Source of the DNA: an uncultured Oscillibacter sp.
GTDB taxonomy: Bacteria > Bacillota > Clostridia > Oscillospirales > Oscillospiraceae
Assembly: GCA_900544615.1 (NCBI GenBank)
Contig: UQVS01000017.1
Coordinates: 1-52,679, forward strand
Reading direction: 5' to 3'
Length of the DNA: 52,679 nt
Shown here: piece after piece, positions 42,383-50,120 of the stretch
Numbering within the stretch: position 1 is the stretch's first letter
Layout: every line of letters starts with the position of its first letter
Translations under genes and position numbers: made by a program
The notes under the pieces: model-generated
Told to the model about the DNA's origin: nothing
The model's input: only the letters and a program-made list of their open reading frames with translations
Databases searched by the model: none

Positions 42383-42844
42383 TTAAAATTCCACCCGCAG
42401 GCGGCACAGCGCCACGTCCTTCTTGCCGAAGGTGTAGACGCTGCCGTTCAGGTCTACGGTTACGGAACCATCGGCCTCGTTGTAGGCGGTCAGCGTGCCG
42501 GGAAATTCCTTGCGGCCGTCCACCGGCTTGTAGAGCTTTACCAGCACAGGACTGCCCAGATACCGCTGAAAATCGGCGGGGCGCTTCAGCGCCCGCTCCG
42601 CACCGGCGGAGCCGACCTCCAGCGTGTAGCTGCCCTCGATAGGATCGGCTTCATCCAGCAGGTCACTGAGCTGCCGGGAGATGGCTTCGCAGTCCAGAAT
42701 ATCCACGCCGCCCTCCTTGTCGATGAGGACCCGGAGATACCAGGTGCCGGCCTCCTTCACATATTCCACGTCCCACAGGGAACAGCCCTGTTCCTCAATA
42801 ATGGGCGCCGCCAGCCGGGCGGTGAGTTCCGTGACCTTTTCCAT
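42383..42844 (-). CDS. rimP: Ribosome maturation factor RimP
   Basis: RimP is a 30S assembly factor. The 153 residues match the two-domain family: GCSLWDVEYVKEAGTWYLRV, LRVLIDKEGGVDILDCEAIS, DPIEGSYTLEVGSAGAERAL with RPADFQRYLGSPVLVKLY in the SH3-like part. It is the first gene of the operon containing nusA, ylxR, ylxQ, infB, rbfA, nrnA, truB and ribF. Its leader holds a promoter, an early terminator-like hairpin and a short potential leader ORF. Confidence 0.96.
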   Translation of the reverse strand: MEKVTELTARLAAPIIEEQGCSLWDVEYVKEAGTWYLRVLIDKEGGVDILDCEAISRQLSDLLDEADPIEGSYTLEVGSAGAERALKRPADFQRYLGSPVLVKLYKPVDGRKEFPGTLTAYNEADGSVTVDLNGSVYTFGKKDVALCRLRVEF

Positions 42845-42887
42845 GGTGTTCTCCTTCCTGATTCCGATTTGTACGGGGGTGCTGATG

Positions 42888-42941
42888 TCACAAAAAAGAG
42901 CGGACCTTGCGGTCCACTCCCAGCTTACACTCCTTTAACAT
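42888..42941 (-). other. Possible 17-codon leader ORF overlapping the rimP leader terminator
   Basis: On the minus strand an ATG at 42941-42939 lies within 5 bases of the -10 and opens MLKECKLGVDRKVRSFL, stopping after the T tract of the hairpin. It would be leaderless. Translation of it would disrupt the terminator stem. Supported only by position; may be chance. Confidence 0.25.
42892..42919 (-). terminator. Leader terminator (attenuator) ahead of rimP-nusA-infB operon
   Basis: On the minus strand GAGTGGACC pairs with GGTCCGCTC (one G-T pair) around GCAA and runs straight into TTTTTT. It lies between the operon promoter and rimP, about 20-47 bases from the predicted transcription start and 47 bases before the rimP ATG. 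It should terminate a part of the transcripts unless prevented. Confidence 0.75.
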
Positions 42942-42945
42942 ATGC

Positions 42946-42974
42946 AGGATAGCATACTTTATTACGAAATGCAA
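42946..42974 (-). promoter_or_regulatory. Promoter of the rimP-ribF operon
   Basis: On the minus strand TTGCAT (42969-42974), 17 bp, TATCCT (42946-42951). Confidence 0.75.
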
Positions 42975-43052
42975 GGGCATTTGGGAACTTTTCTGAAAAA
43001 ATATCGCCGGTTTTCAATATTTTCCGAACGATTCCGGGAAAAGGGAACCCGG

Positions 43053-43077
43053 AACCGCCCGAAAGGGCGGTTTTTAT
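43053..43077 (+). terminator. Terminator-like hairpin downstream of the lipoprotein gene
   Basis: AACCGCCC (43053-43060) pairs with GGGCGGTT (43065-43072) around GAAA, with a T tract on the plus strand. No plus-strand gene precedes it; it could insulate the rimP promoter from antisense transcription. Confidence 0.5.
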
Positions 43078-43712
43078 CAGAGATCTGACGGTGAAACCCT
43101 GCATCCGCCCCACTCCACTGCGGTGAACCCGATGCGTGCCGGGGCGGTCAGGCTCTGGGCGGGAAGTTCTACCGGGCGTTCCAGCGGCGTCCACGCCATG
43201 AACACCCGCAGCAGCGTATCCGGCTCCGGGGTGACGGTCAGCTGTGCTGTCCGGGTATAGGCGTCGGACTGGAAGGCAATCAGGTTATAGGGATTGTCCT
43301 GCATCTGGGGGAGCCAGTAGATAATGAATTCACCGGCCTCCCGCCGGGTGAGACCCAGTTGGGAGAGGGCGTTTTCCAGGAAGGCGGCGGTGTCGCCTCC
43401 CGCCACGCAGAAGCCCTGTGAAAAGTCGTAGGCGGCGGTATCCACGCCCTCCCAGAAGAGGTAGCTGTAGGTCTGGCCGGCGGCATCGGTGAGGGTGCCG
43501 TCAGGCTGCGCCGTGACCGTCCAGCCATCGTCATAGGCGGGGTAAGTGCAGGTCAGTTCCCCGGCGTAATCCAGTTTGACCGTGACCTGCGTTTCTTCCT
43601 CCGGGTAGAGGTAGATCACAGGCTTGGCGGCCACATCCCCCCGGTCTTCCCGGCAGGCCGTCAGGCACAGAACGCACATCAGGATCAGAAATGCGGCAGA
43701 AAAACGCTTCAT
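43077..43712 (-). CDS. Predicted lipoprotein, unknown function
   Basis: The 211 residues start with a lipoprotein signal (FLILMCVLCLTAC, lipobox Cys20). The mature part includes KPVIYLYPEEETQVTVKLDY and ELTCTYPAYDDGW, then YLFWEG and FIIYWLPQMQDNPYNLIAFQ. I have seen the KPVIYLYPEEE pattern in conserved uncharacterised surface proteins of Clostridia, but no function is established. The protein is probably all-beta and tethered to the outer leaflet. It stands alone between the DUF212 gene and the rimP operon. Confidence 0.78.
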   Translation of the reverse strand: MKRFSAAFLILMCVLCLTACREDRGDVAAKPVIYLYPEEETQVTVKLDYAGELTCTYPAYDDGWTVTAQPDGTLTDAAGQTYSYLFWEGVDTAAYDFSQGFCVAGGDTAAFLENALSQLGLTRREAGEFIIYWLPQMQDNPYNLIAFQSDAYTRTAQLTVTPEPDTLLRVFMAWTPLERPVELPAQSLTAPARIGFTAVEWGGCRVSPSDL

Positions 43713-43884
43713 GGGATGATCCCTCCTCCGTTATTTTGAAAGCGGTGCTGCTTCTGATCTATAAGACGGAAAACGCGGCGCTTATATTACGCATGGAGAC
43801 GGCTTTTCTGAATCTGGCAGCCCGTTTGATCGGTGTACCGAAGCCAAACGGAAACAGGAGCAATCTATTGAATAAAATCTGTGT

Positions 43885-44319
43885 TCAGCCCAGAATCCAG
43901 GCGACTGCAAAGCCCAGCACAGCCCCGCAGCACACCTGCATGGGTGTGTGTCCCAAAAACTCCTTGAGCTTGACGTCCGGCTCCTGTTGACTGCTGAGGG
44001 TTTCCAGAAGCTCGTTGATAGCTTTGGCGTGGCGGCCTGCTTCCCGGCGGACGCCCATAGCGTCGTGCATGACGATGATGGCCAGTACCACGCACACGGC
44101 AAAAGCCGGCGAGTCATAGCCGTATTCCAGCCCGGAGGTCACGGCCAGCGCGGTGACGGTGGCAGAATGGCCGCTGGGCATTCCGCCGTCCCCTGTAAGC
44201 CGCTTCCAGTCGATGGTGCGGTTCACCGCCAGGTAGATAAAGAATTTCAGGATCTGCGCCGTGGCCCATGCAAGCAGCGCGTTCATCAGCAGATGATTGC
44301 GGAAGATATCAGAAAACAT
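43885..44319 (-). CDS. YuiD-like divergent PAP2 family membrane protein (DUF212)
   Basis: The 144-residue protein resembles a shortened PAP2 phosphatase: LAWATAQILKFFIYLAVNR, GDGGMPSGHSATVTALA (the SGH motif), VMHDAMGVRREAGRHAKAIN and LKEFLGHTPMQVCCGAVLG. The conserved GH...D/H residues suggest a lipid-phosphate phosphatase, but activity in the DUF212 group is not proven to my knowledge. I start at the ATG at 44319 (MFSDIFRNH) after GGAG; the frame to 44373 adds unsupported residues. It has its own promoter. Confidence 0.88.
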   Translation of the reverse strand: MFSDIFRNHLLMNALLAWATAQILKFFIYLAVNRTIDWKRLTGDGGMPSGHSATVTALAVTSGLEYGYDSPAFAVCVVLAIIVMHDAMGVRREAGRHAKAINELLETLSSQQEPDVKLKEFLGHTPMQVCCGAVLGFAVAWILG

Positions 44320-44364
44320 AAAAATCTCCGATCGTTTCGTATCAGTATGGCTTGCGCTGCCCTT

Positions 44365-44394
44365 ACTATACACCGGATGTTAAGAACGTGTCAA
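44365..44394 (-). promoter_or_regulatory. Promoter for the DUF212 gene
   Basis: On the minus strand consensus TTGACA (44389-44394), 18 bp, TATAGT (44365-44370). Confidence 0.78.
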
Positions 44395-44462
44395 ATTTTG
44401 AAATGTAAAATTTCGCGGAAATTGGCGTGCGGACTCCAAATGTGTTCCACCCTGAGAAAAGC

Positions 44463-44495
44463 CAACAGGACGGCTGCGGAGCAGCCGTCCTGTTG
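44463..44495 (-). terminator. Terminator after phosphoketolase
   Basis: A perfect 15-bp stem (44463-44477 with 44481-44495), loop TCC, followed on the minus strand by GCTTTTCT. Confidence 0.9.
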
Positions 44496-44522
44496 ATGCG
44501 GATCCGGCAGAGCTGAGCGGCC

Positions 44523-46955
44523 TCAGCCCTCCCATTTCCAGTTGCGGACTTCCGGCAGGTCGATGCCGTTGTCCCGGATATACTGGCGGTGTTCCACCAG
44601 CTTATCGTTCATTTTCTGTACCAGATAAGCGCCCCGGTTGCCCAGCTGGGGCAGGCGGCGCACAGTGTCGATGACCAGATCGAAACGGTCAATGTCGTTG
44701 AGTACCCGCATATCGAAGGGGGTGGTAATGGTGCCTTCCTCCTTGTAGCCGCGAACATGGAGATTCCTGTTGCGGCGGCGGTAGGTCAGCTCATGGATCA
44801 GGGTGGGATACCCGTGGTAGGCGAAGATGATGGGCTTATCCCTGGTGAAGAGGGTGTCGTACTCCTCGTCGGTAAGGCCGTGAGGATGCTCCGTGTGGGG
44901 CTGGAGCTTCATGAGATCCACCACGTTTACCACCCGGATCTTCAGCTCCGGCAGCTCCTTCCGCAGAATACTGACGGCGGCCAGCGTTTCCAGCGTGGGG
45001 GTGTCGCCGCAGCAGGCCATCACCACGTCCGGCTCACAGCCGGCGTCGTTGGAGGCCCATTCCCAGATGCCGATGCCCTGAGTGCAGTGCTTGACGGCCT
45101 GCTCCATGGTGAGCCACTGGGGACGGGGGTGCTTGCTGGCCACAATGACGTTGACATAATTCCGGCTCTTGATGCAGTGATCGAAGCAGCTCAGCAGGCA
45201 GTTGGCATCCGGCGGCAGATACATCCGCACCACGTCCGCCTTCTTGTTGGCCACATGGTCCAGGAAGCCGGGATCCTGATGGGTGAAGCCGTTGTGATCC
45301 TGCTGCCAGACGTTGGAAGCCAGAATGTAGTTCAGAGAGGCGATATCCTGCCGCCAGGGCAGCTCGTTGCACATTTTCAGCCATTTGGCGTGCTGGGAGA
45401 ACATGGAGTCCACGATGCGGATGAACGCCTCATAGCTGTCAAAGAAGCCGTGGCGGCCCGTCAGCAGATAGCCCTCAAGGAAGCCCTCACAGAAATGCTC
45501 GGAGAGCATGGAGTCCATGACCCGGCCATCGGGATCCAGATTTTCGTCGATATCGGGCAGCTGATGGTCAAGGAAGCGGCGGCCGGTGACGTCAAACACC
45601 GCCTGAAGTCGGTTGGAGGCTGTCTCGTCCGGGGCGAAAATGCGGAAATTCCGGGCGTCCAGATTCAGCTTCATCACATCCCGGACGTAAGTACCCAGCA
45701 CATACATATCCTGCGTTTCCACAGCGCCGGGGGACTTCACATCCACGGCGTAGTTTCGGAAATCGGGAGTGCGGAGATCCCGCAGGAGCAGTCCGCCGTT
45801 GGCGTGGGGGTTGGCGCCCATGCGGCGGCTGCCGGTGGGCGGGAAGGAGGCGACCAGCTCAACGGGGGTGCCGTCCTCGTTGAACAGTTCCTCCGGCTTA
45901 TAGGAGCGAAGCCATGCTTCCAGCTCCGGCAGGTGCTTATCCGTGTCAGCCCCCATGGAAATGGGTACCTGATGTGCTCGCCAGCTGCCTTCCAGAATGT
46001 GGCCGTCTACCTTCTTGGGGCCGGTCCAGCCCTTGGGGGTGCGGAGAACGATCATGGGCCAGCGGGGACGGCTGGCGTCGCCTGTGGTGCGGGCTTGGGT
46101 CTGGATCCGCTTGATCTCCCGGATGGCCCAGTCCACCGTGGCGGCCATCTTCTGATGCATTTCGGCGGGATCGCTGCCCTCCACGAAGCGGGGTTCCCAG
46201 CCACAGCCCCGGAAGAAGCTCTCCACTTCCTCATGGCTCATGCGGGAGAAAATGGTGGGATTGGCGATCTTGAAGCCGTTGAGGTGCAGAATGGGCAGCA
46301 CTGCGCCGTCGGTAATGGGGTTCATGAACTTGTTGCCGTGCCAGGAGGTGGCCAGCGGGCCGGTCTCCGCCTCGCCGTCACCCACTACGCAGGCGGCGAT
46401 CAGGTCGGGGTTGTCCGCCACGGCGCCGAAAGCATGGGCCAGAGAATAGCCCAACTCGCCGCCCTCATGGATAGAGCCGGGGGTTTCGGGGGCCACATGG
46501 CTGGGGATGCCGCCGGGGAAGGAGAACCGCTTGAAGAGCTTCTTCATGCCGTCCTTGTCCTGCGTGATGTTGGGGTAGACCTCGGTGTAGCTGCCGTCCA
46601 GCCAGTCCTGCGCCACCATGGCGTTGCCGCCGTGGCCGGGGCCGGAGAGGTAGATCATGTCCAGATCATCCCGCTTGATGACCCGATCCAGATGGGTGTA
46701 GATGAAGTTCTGCCCCGGACAGGTACCCCAATGGCCGACAATGGTCTGCTTCAGGTCGGCGGCGGTCAGGGGACGCTCCAGCAGAGGATTGTCCAGCAGA
46801 TAGAGCTGGCAGGCGGTCAGATAGTTGGCGGCGCGCCAGTAGGTGTCGATCTGCTTCAGCTGCGCCGGGGTCAGCGGCGGCTTTTTGGAAAGACGCGCCC
46901 CGCTTCGGGATCTTCCGGCAGCCTTGGCTGACACCGCTTTCTTCTTAACGGGCAT
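44523..46955 (-). CDS. xfp: Xylulose-5-phosphate/fructose-6-phosphate phosphoketolase
   Basis: This thiamine-diphosphate enzyme splits xylulose-5-P (or fructose-6-P) with phosphate to acetyl phosphate and a shorter sugar phosphate, giving a direct route to acetate and ATP. The 810 residues show YLSGPGHGGNAMVAQDW, GGIPSHVAPETPGSIHEGGE, the ThDP motif GDGEAETGPLATSWHGNKF, MIVLRTPKGWTGPK and the C-terminal region FAYHGYPTLIHELTYRR. A Lys/Ala-rich extension of some 20 residues opens the protein. AAAGGAGG precedes the ATG. It is monocistronic with its own promoter and terminator. Substrate preference is not decided by motif. Confidence 0.97.
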   Translation of the reverse strand: MPVKKKAVSAKAAGRSRSGARLSKKPPLTPAQLKQIDTYWRAANYLTACQLYLLDNPLLERPLTAADLKQTIVGHWGTCPGQNFIYTHLDRVIKRDDLDMIYLSGPGHGGNAMVAQDWLDGSYTEVYPNITQDKDGMKKLFKRFSFPGGIPSHVAPETPGSIHEGGELGYSLAHAFGAVADNPDLIAACVVGDGEAETGPLATSWHGNKFMNPITDGAVLPILHLNGFKIANPTIFSRMSHEEVESFFRGCGWEPRFVEGSDPAEMHQKMAATVDWAIREIKRIQTQARTTGDASRPRWPMIVLRTPKGWTGPKKVDGHILEGSWRAHQVPISMGADTDKHLPELEAWLRSYKPEELFNEDGTPVELVASFPPTGSRRMGANPHANGGLLLRDLRTPDFRNYAVDVKSPGAVETQDMYVLGTYVRDVMKLNLDARNFRIFAPDETASNRLQAVFDVTGRRFLDHQLPDIDENLDPDGRVMDSMLSEHFCEGFLEGYLLTGRHGFFDSYEAFIRIVDSMFSQHAKWLKMCNELPWRQDIASLNYILASNVWQQDHNGFTHQDPGFLDHVANKKADVVRMYLPPDANCLLSCFDHCIKSRNYVNVIVASKHPRPQWLTMEQAVKHCTQGIGIWEWASNDAGCEPDVVMACCGDTPTLETLAAVSILRKELPELKIRVVNVVDLMKLQPHTEHPHGLTDEEYDTLFTRDKPIIFAYHGYPTLIHELTYRRRNRNLHVRGYKEEGTITTPFDMRVLNDIDRFDLVIDTVRRLPQLGNRGAYLVQKMNDKLVEHRQYIRDNGIDLPEVRNWKWEG

Positions 46956-46987
46956 ATAGGATCCTCCTTTGAAAGTATTGTAGGTTT

Positions 46988-47015
46988 AGTATACTCTTTA
47001 CTTTGAAAAAAGCAA
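46988..47015 (-). promoter_or_regulatory. Promoter for phosphoketolase
   Basis: On the minus strand TTGCTT (47010-47015), 16 bp, TATACT (46988-46993). Confidence 0.7.
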
Positions 47016-47031
47016 CCGATTCTACATTAAT

Positions 47032-47056
47032 TTATTTCTTATTCATAAAGAAATAA
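47032..47056. promoter_or_regulatory. AT-rich palindrome between divergent promoters
   Basis: TTATTTCTT (47032-47040) and AAGAAATAA (47048-47056) are perfect inverted repeats 7 bases apart, lying between the xfp and ygjP promoters. It could be an operator controlling either gene. Confidence 0.5.
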
Positions 47057-47083
47057 CATTTAAGCGAAAAATAAAAAGGAAGA

Positions 47084-47112
47084 TTGCAAAACATCAGAAA
47101 AAGCGCTATCAT
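47084..47112 (+). promoter_or_regulatory. Promoter for the YgjP-like gene
   Basis: TTGCAA (47084-47089), 17 bp, TATCAT (47107-47112). Predicted transcription start is at or next to the ATG at 47119. Confidence 0.7.
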
Positions 47113-47118
47113 GTACCC

Positions 47119-47628
47119 ATGAGAGACTATGAATTGATTCGTTCCCGCCGGAAAACACTGGCGCTGGAACTGACCCGCGACGGCCGGCTGATCGCAAGAG
47201 CGCCGATGCGTCTGGCGAAGCGGGAGATCGACCGCTTTGTGGCGGCCCATGAGGACTGGATTCTCCGCAATCTGGCAAAGCAGGCGGAGCGCCCGCCTTT
47301 GCCCGCGCCGGATTTTCCTGAGACGGAAGCCCTCAAGGCGCAGGCCAAAGCCGAGCTGCCGGGCAGGGTAGCCTATTGGAGCAAAATCATGGGCGTGCAG
47401 CCCACAGGCGTCAGAATTACCACAGCGCGGAAGCGGTACGGCAGTTGCAGCAGCAAGCACAGCCTCTGCTTTTCCTGCTATCTGATGCGAAGCCCGGAGA
47501 CGGCGGTGGATCTGGTGGTGGTTCACGAGCTTTGCCATATCCGGGAGATGAACCACGGGCCGCGGTTTTATGCCCTGCTGGAACAGTACCTGCCAGATTG
47601 GAAAGAGCGAAAGAAGTTGTTGAAATAA
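47119..47628 (+). CDS. YgjP-like metal-dependent hydrolase (DUF45/M48-type)
   Basis: The 169 residues match the YgjP family: LIRSRRKTLALELTRDGRLI with RAPMRLAKREIDRFVAAHED, then RKRYGSCSSKHSLCFSCYLM and the zinc motif VVHELCHIREMNHGPRFY (HExxH plus a later His). Related proteins are described as metallopeptidases or, for E. coli YgjP, a UTP pyrophosphatase; the activity here is uncertain. The start fits homologues, yet it has no ribosome binding site and the -10 ends 6 bases before the ATG, so the mRNA is probably leaderless. Confidence 0.88.
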   Translation: MRDYELIRSRRKTLALELTRDGRLIARAPMRLAKREIDRFVAAHEDWILRNLAKQAERPPLPAPDFPETEALKAQAKAELPGRVAYWSKIMGVQPTGVRITTARKRYGSCSSKHSLCFSCYLMRSPETAVDLVVVHELCHIREMNHGPRFYALLEQYLPDWKERKKLLK

Positions 47629-47632
47629 AGCA

Positions 47633-47662
47633 AGCGCATGGCCGCAGCCGTGCGCTGTTTTA
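47633..47662. terminator. Terminator between the YgjP-like gene and the membrane-protein gene
   Basis: A 10-bp stem (47633-47642 with 47647-47656, one T-G pair), loop CGCA, followed by GTTTTATTT on the plus strand; the minus strand also has a T-rich follow-up. Confidence 0.75.
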
Positions 47663-48022
47663 TTTCGTTCGTTTCAGTATGGCCTGCATGGTCAGCCCGC
47701 CCAGACACACCGCGGCCACGTCCCGCCAGTCCCCGGTAGAGCGGGCGAGGTACAGGGGCGTGACCAGCTCCCAGAAGCCGCCGCAGAGGAGGGAAAATCC
47801 TAAAGCAGAAGCAGCACGCCGCACCGGCTGCCGTCCGGATAGTTCCAGGGCGCAGTCCAGCACGCAGAGCATCAGTCCCCCGGCCAGAAAGTCGGCAAAG
47901 TGCCACGCCAGCAGCCGGTGGAGCATCCCGGCAGTGTGCGGGATCAAAAGAAGCCGGTTGCCTGCATACAGGGCGGCGATGATGAGAGCCGGAAGCCCGT
48001 ACCGTCGCAGAATAGCCTTCAT
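47660..48022 (-). CDS. Small polytopic membrane protein, unknown function
   Basis: The 120 residues have three to four membrane segments (LPALIIAALYAGNRLLLIPH, LLAWHFADFLAGGLMLCVLD, ASALGFSLLCGGFWELVTPL). The HFADFLAG and GGFWEL...DWRDVAA patterns recall VanZ-like or related small integral proteins, but I cannot name a family. Its ATG overlaps the stop of the upstream XRE gene as ATGA, so they are translated together and may function together. Confidence 0.65.
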   Translation of the reverse strand: MKAILRRYGLPALIIAALYAGNRLLLIPHTAGMLHRLLAWHFADFLAGGLMLCVLDCALELSGRQPVRRAASALGFSLLCGGFWELVTPLYLARSTGDWRDVAAVCLGGLTMQAILKRTK

Positions 48023-48729
48023 CAGAAAATGGAGAGGATCAGCAGCGCCACGATGACGGCAAACACCACGCCCCAGAAGCCAAGACCGCTTTTTTCCGGG
48101 TGCGCGGAGGGCGGCAGCTCCATGGCGCTTTCCTTGAGCAGCAGCTTGTCCTCCTCTTCGCCCTCATCCAGAACGATGGAAAGGCCGAAGAAGGTATCCC
48201 GCAGATTGGCGGCCAGATACTGGGCGGCGCTGTCCGGGAGATCCCGCCGCAGCAGGATCCGGCTGGCGTAGTTGGAGCTGTTGCACTGGCCTGCCAGCAT
48301 CTTCGCGTATTCCTCGGAATAGCCGCAGTATTTTTGCAGGTCGCTTTCCGCTTCCGACAGCTTGCTGATGGTGCCTGCGGAATAAATGGCGTATTTCGGC
48401 CCTCTGGGCGGCGCGGTGGGCAGGGCATAGCCACATACCGGGCAGATGGTTCCCCCAACATGGCGTCCGCAGCAGGGGCAGGTATCCGGCGGCGTATAGG
48501 CCGAAGCGGCAGACCCGGAAGCGGTATCCGGATCAACGCCCAGAAGAAGATAGTCCGCCGAAACGTGGAGCTTCTGGCACAGGGCGGTAATGGTCAGGGC
48601 GTCCGGCACGGCCTGACCGCTTTCCCACTTGCTGACGGCCTGGCGGCTGACGCCCACCAGCTCGCCCAGCTGCTCCTGCGTCAGTCCGGCCGCCTTTCGG
48701 ACGGAGGCGATGCGTTCATTGAATTCCAT
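48022..48729 (-). CDS. XRE-family regulator with zinc ribbon and C-terminal membrane anchor
   Basis: The 235 residues begin with an XRE helix-turn-helix (IASVRKAAGLTQEQLGELVG, VSRQAVSKWESGQAVPD). A zinc ribbon (CPCCGRHVGGTICPVCGYAL, four cysteines) and a helical region (LSEAESDLQKYCGYSEEYAK) follow, with one C-terminal membrane segment (GFWGVVFAVIVALLILSIF). It is a membrane-tethered, possibly zinc- or redox-sensitive regulator. It overlaps the small membrane-protein gene by the ATGA sequence. The architecture parallels the interrupted XRE gene near the window's left end. Confidence 0.85.
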   Translation of the reverse strand: MEFNERIASVRKAAGLTQEQLGELVGVSRQAVSKWESGQAVPDALTITALCQKLHVSADYLLLGVDPDTASGSAASAYTPPDTCPCCGRHVGGTICPVCGYALPTAPPRGPKYAIYSAGTISKLSEAESDLQKYCGYSEEYAKMLAGQCNSSNYASRILLRRDLPDSAAQYLAANLRDTFFGLSIVLDEGEEEDKLLLKESAMELPPSAHPEKSGLGFWGVVFAVIVALLILSIF

Positions 48730-48831
48730 AGCAGTCTCCTTTGTGTTTTCTGTACCTGAATTCTAACAGAAAACCCCTGAAAGGACAAGCGCCCATAGCT
48801 GGAATCCTGTCAACCGGCAGTTGACAAGCCT

Positions 48832-49350
48832 TCAGAAGGCGTACCGCAGGGCGTTCAGGTCGTGGGTGACGGCCAGAAAGCGGAGGGAACACACCGCGTC
48901 GGCGGCAAAGACCATCAGACACAGCCAGGTGAGGAGCGGCGGGACCCGCAGGGCCAGCGCGGCGGCTGCCGGGGCGGCCAGCTTTACCGCCGGGAACATC
49001 AGCAGCCCCCATGCCAGAGAAAAGGGCAGGCAGACCCGCCCCCGGAGATTGCCGGGAACGCTGGTATAGTCCCAGAAGCGGACGCGCAGAAAGCAGTCGC
49101 CCCACCAGTGGTACAGGTATTCCACGGCGGTGGCGGCCAGACTGCCGAAAAAGTACAGCCGCCAGCCGGAAAGCAAAGGCGCGGGCAGGGCCAGCACCGC
49201 CGCCATGCCCAGACCGTACACGGGACACAGGGGCGAAACCAGCAGGCAGCGCCGCCGCTGCCGGGGGGAGTGGGTAACGGCGGCAAACAGCCGCTCCAGA
49301 CACCACCCCCAAAAGCTGAATATCCAGAAATTCCAAAGCCAGACCGCCAT
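48832..49350 (-). CDS. CmpB-type putative ABC-transporter membrane protein (PF06541-like)
   Basis: The 172 residues have about five membrane segments. LWNFWIFSFWGWCLERLFAA and CLLVSPLCPVYGLGMAAVLA, then YFFGSLAATAVEYLYHWWGD and RVRFWDYTSVPGNLRGRVCL with FSLAWGLL match the CmpB-like family, named as type-IV ABC permeases though many stand alone. The conserved Glu/Trp/Asp pattern is as expected. The start at 49350 follows AAGGAGGT; a much longer frame to 49620 is antisense to the next gene and is rejected. Confidence 0.85.
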   Translation of the reverse strand: MAVWLWNFWIFSFWGWCLERLFAAVTHSPRQRRRCLLVSPLCPVYGLGMAAVLALPAPLLSGWRLYFFGSLAATAVEYLYHWWGDCFLRVRFWDYTSVPGNLRGRVCLPFSLAWGLLMFPAVKLAAPAAAALALRVPPLLTWLCLMVFAADAVCSLRFLAVTHDLNALRYAF

Positions 49351-49405
49351 ACCGACCTCCTTGCGTTTGTACTCAGTATCGGCGGGGGCGGTTCGGCTTA
49401 TGCAC

Positions 49406-49434
49406 TTGCAGAGAAGAACGGGGTGTGGTATACT
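49406..49434 (+). promoter_or_regulatory. Promoter for the uracil-DNA glycosylase gene
   Basis: TTGCAG (49406-49411), 17 bp, TATACT (49429-49434), 64 bases before the start codon. Confidence 0.78.
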
Positions 49435-49498
49435 CGGAAAAACAGACCACCGGCGGCGGATTGCCCGTGCTGCCGGTGATGCGAAAGGCGGGATCGGA

Positions 49499-50071
49499 AT
49501 GGCGGACAGCTGGGAGGCGCTGAAGCAGGACTGCGCCCATTGCCGGGGCTGTGCGCTGGCAGACACCAGAACCAACGTGGTGTTTGGGGACGGCGCGGAG
49601 ACTGCGGAGATCATGCTCATCGGGGAAGGCCCCGGCCAGCACGAGGATGAGCAGGGCGTCCCCTTTGTGGGCAGGGCCGGTCAGCTGCTGGACGATATGC
49701 TGGAGATCATTCATCTGGACCGCACCAAGGTCTATATTGCCAATGTGGTGAAGTGCCGCCCGCCCCAGAACCGGGATCCTCTGAACGTGGAGCAGGACGC
49801 CTGCATCGGCTATCTGCGGCGGCAGGCCGCGCTGGTGAAGCCGAAGATCATTGTCTGTCTGGGGCGGATCGCCGCCAAGGCCATCATCAAGGAGGATTTC
49901 AAAATCACGCAGGAGCATGGGCAGTGGTTCCAGCGGGGCGGCGTGCAGATGACCGCCATCTATCACCCGGCGGCGCTTCTGCGGGATGAGCAGAAGCGGC
50001 CGGAGACCTTTGTGGATCTGAAGAACATTCAGGCCAAGGTTCGGGAGCTGTGTGAACATACGGAGTGCTGA
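49499..50071 (+). CDS. Type-4 uracil-DNA glycosylase (Fe-S)
   Basis: The 190-residue enzyme removes uracil from DNA. Family marks are the N-terminal cysteines CAHCRGCAL, motif A GEGPGQHEDEQGVPFVGRAG (about 42-61) and VVKCRPPQNRDPL. The conserved C-terminal motif HPAALLRD and the third/fourth cysteines (C in CRPPQ and GYLRRQ region) fit the 4Fe-4S type-4 UDG. The ATG at 49499 is chosen because the upstream open frame overlaps the opposite CmpB gene; GGGATCGG precedes it. It is monocistronic. Confidence 0.93.
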   Translation: MADSWEALKQDCAHCRGCALADTRTNVVFGDGAETAEIMLIGEGPGQHEDEQGVPFVGRAGQLLDDMLEIIHLDRTKVYIANVVKCRPPQNRDPLNVEQDACIGYLRRQAALVKPKIIVCLGRIAAKAIIKEDFKITQEHGQWFQRGGVQMTAIYHPAALLRDEQKRPETFVDLKNIQAKVRELCEHTEC

Positions 50072-50110
50072 AATAAGCATCCACCCGCTTTTCGGGTGGA
50101 TGCTTATTTT
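50071..50110. terminator. Bidirectional terminator between UDG and pdaA
   Basis: A perfect 17-bp stem (50071-50087 with 50093-50109), loop CTTTT, with T/A tracts on both ends. Confidence 0.9.
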
Positions 50111-50120
50111 ACCTGCGGGA

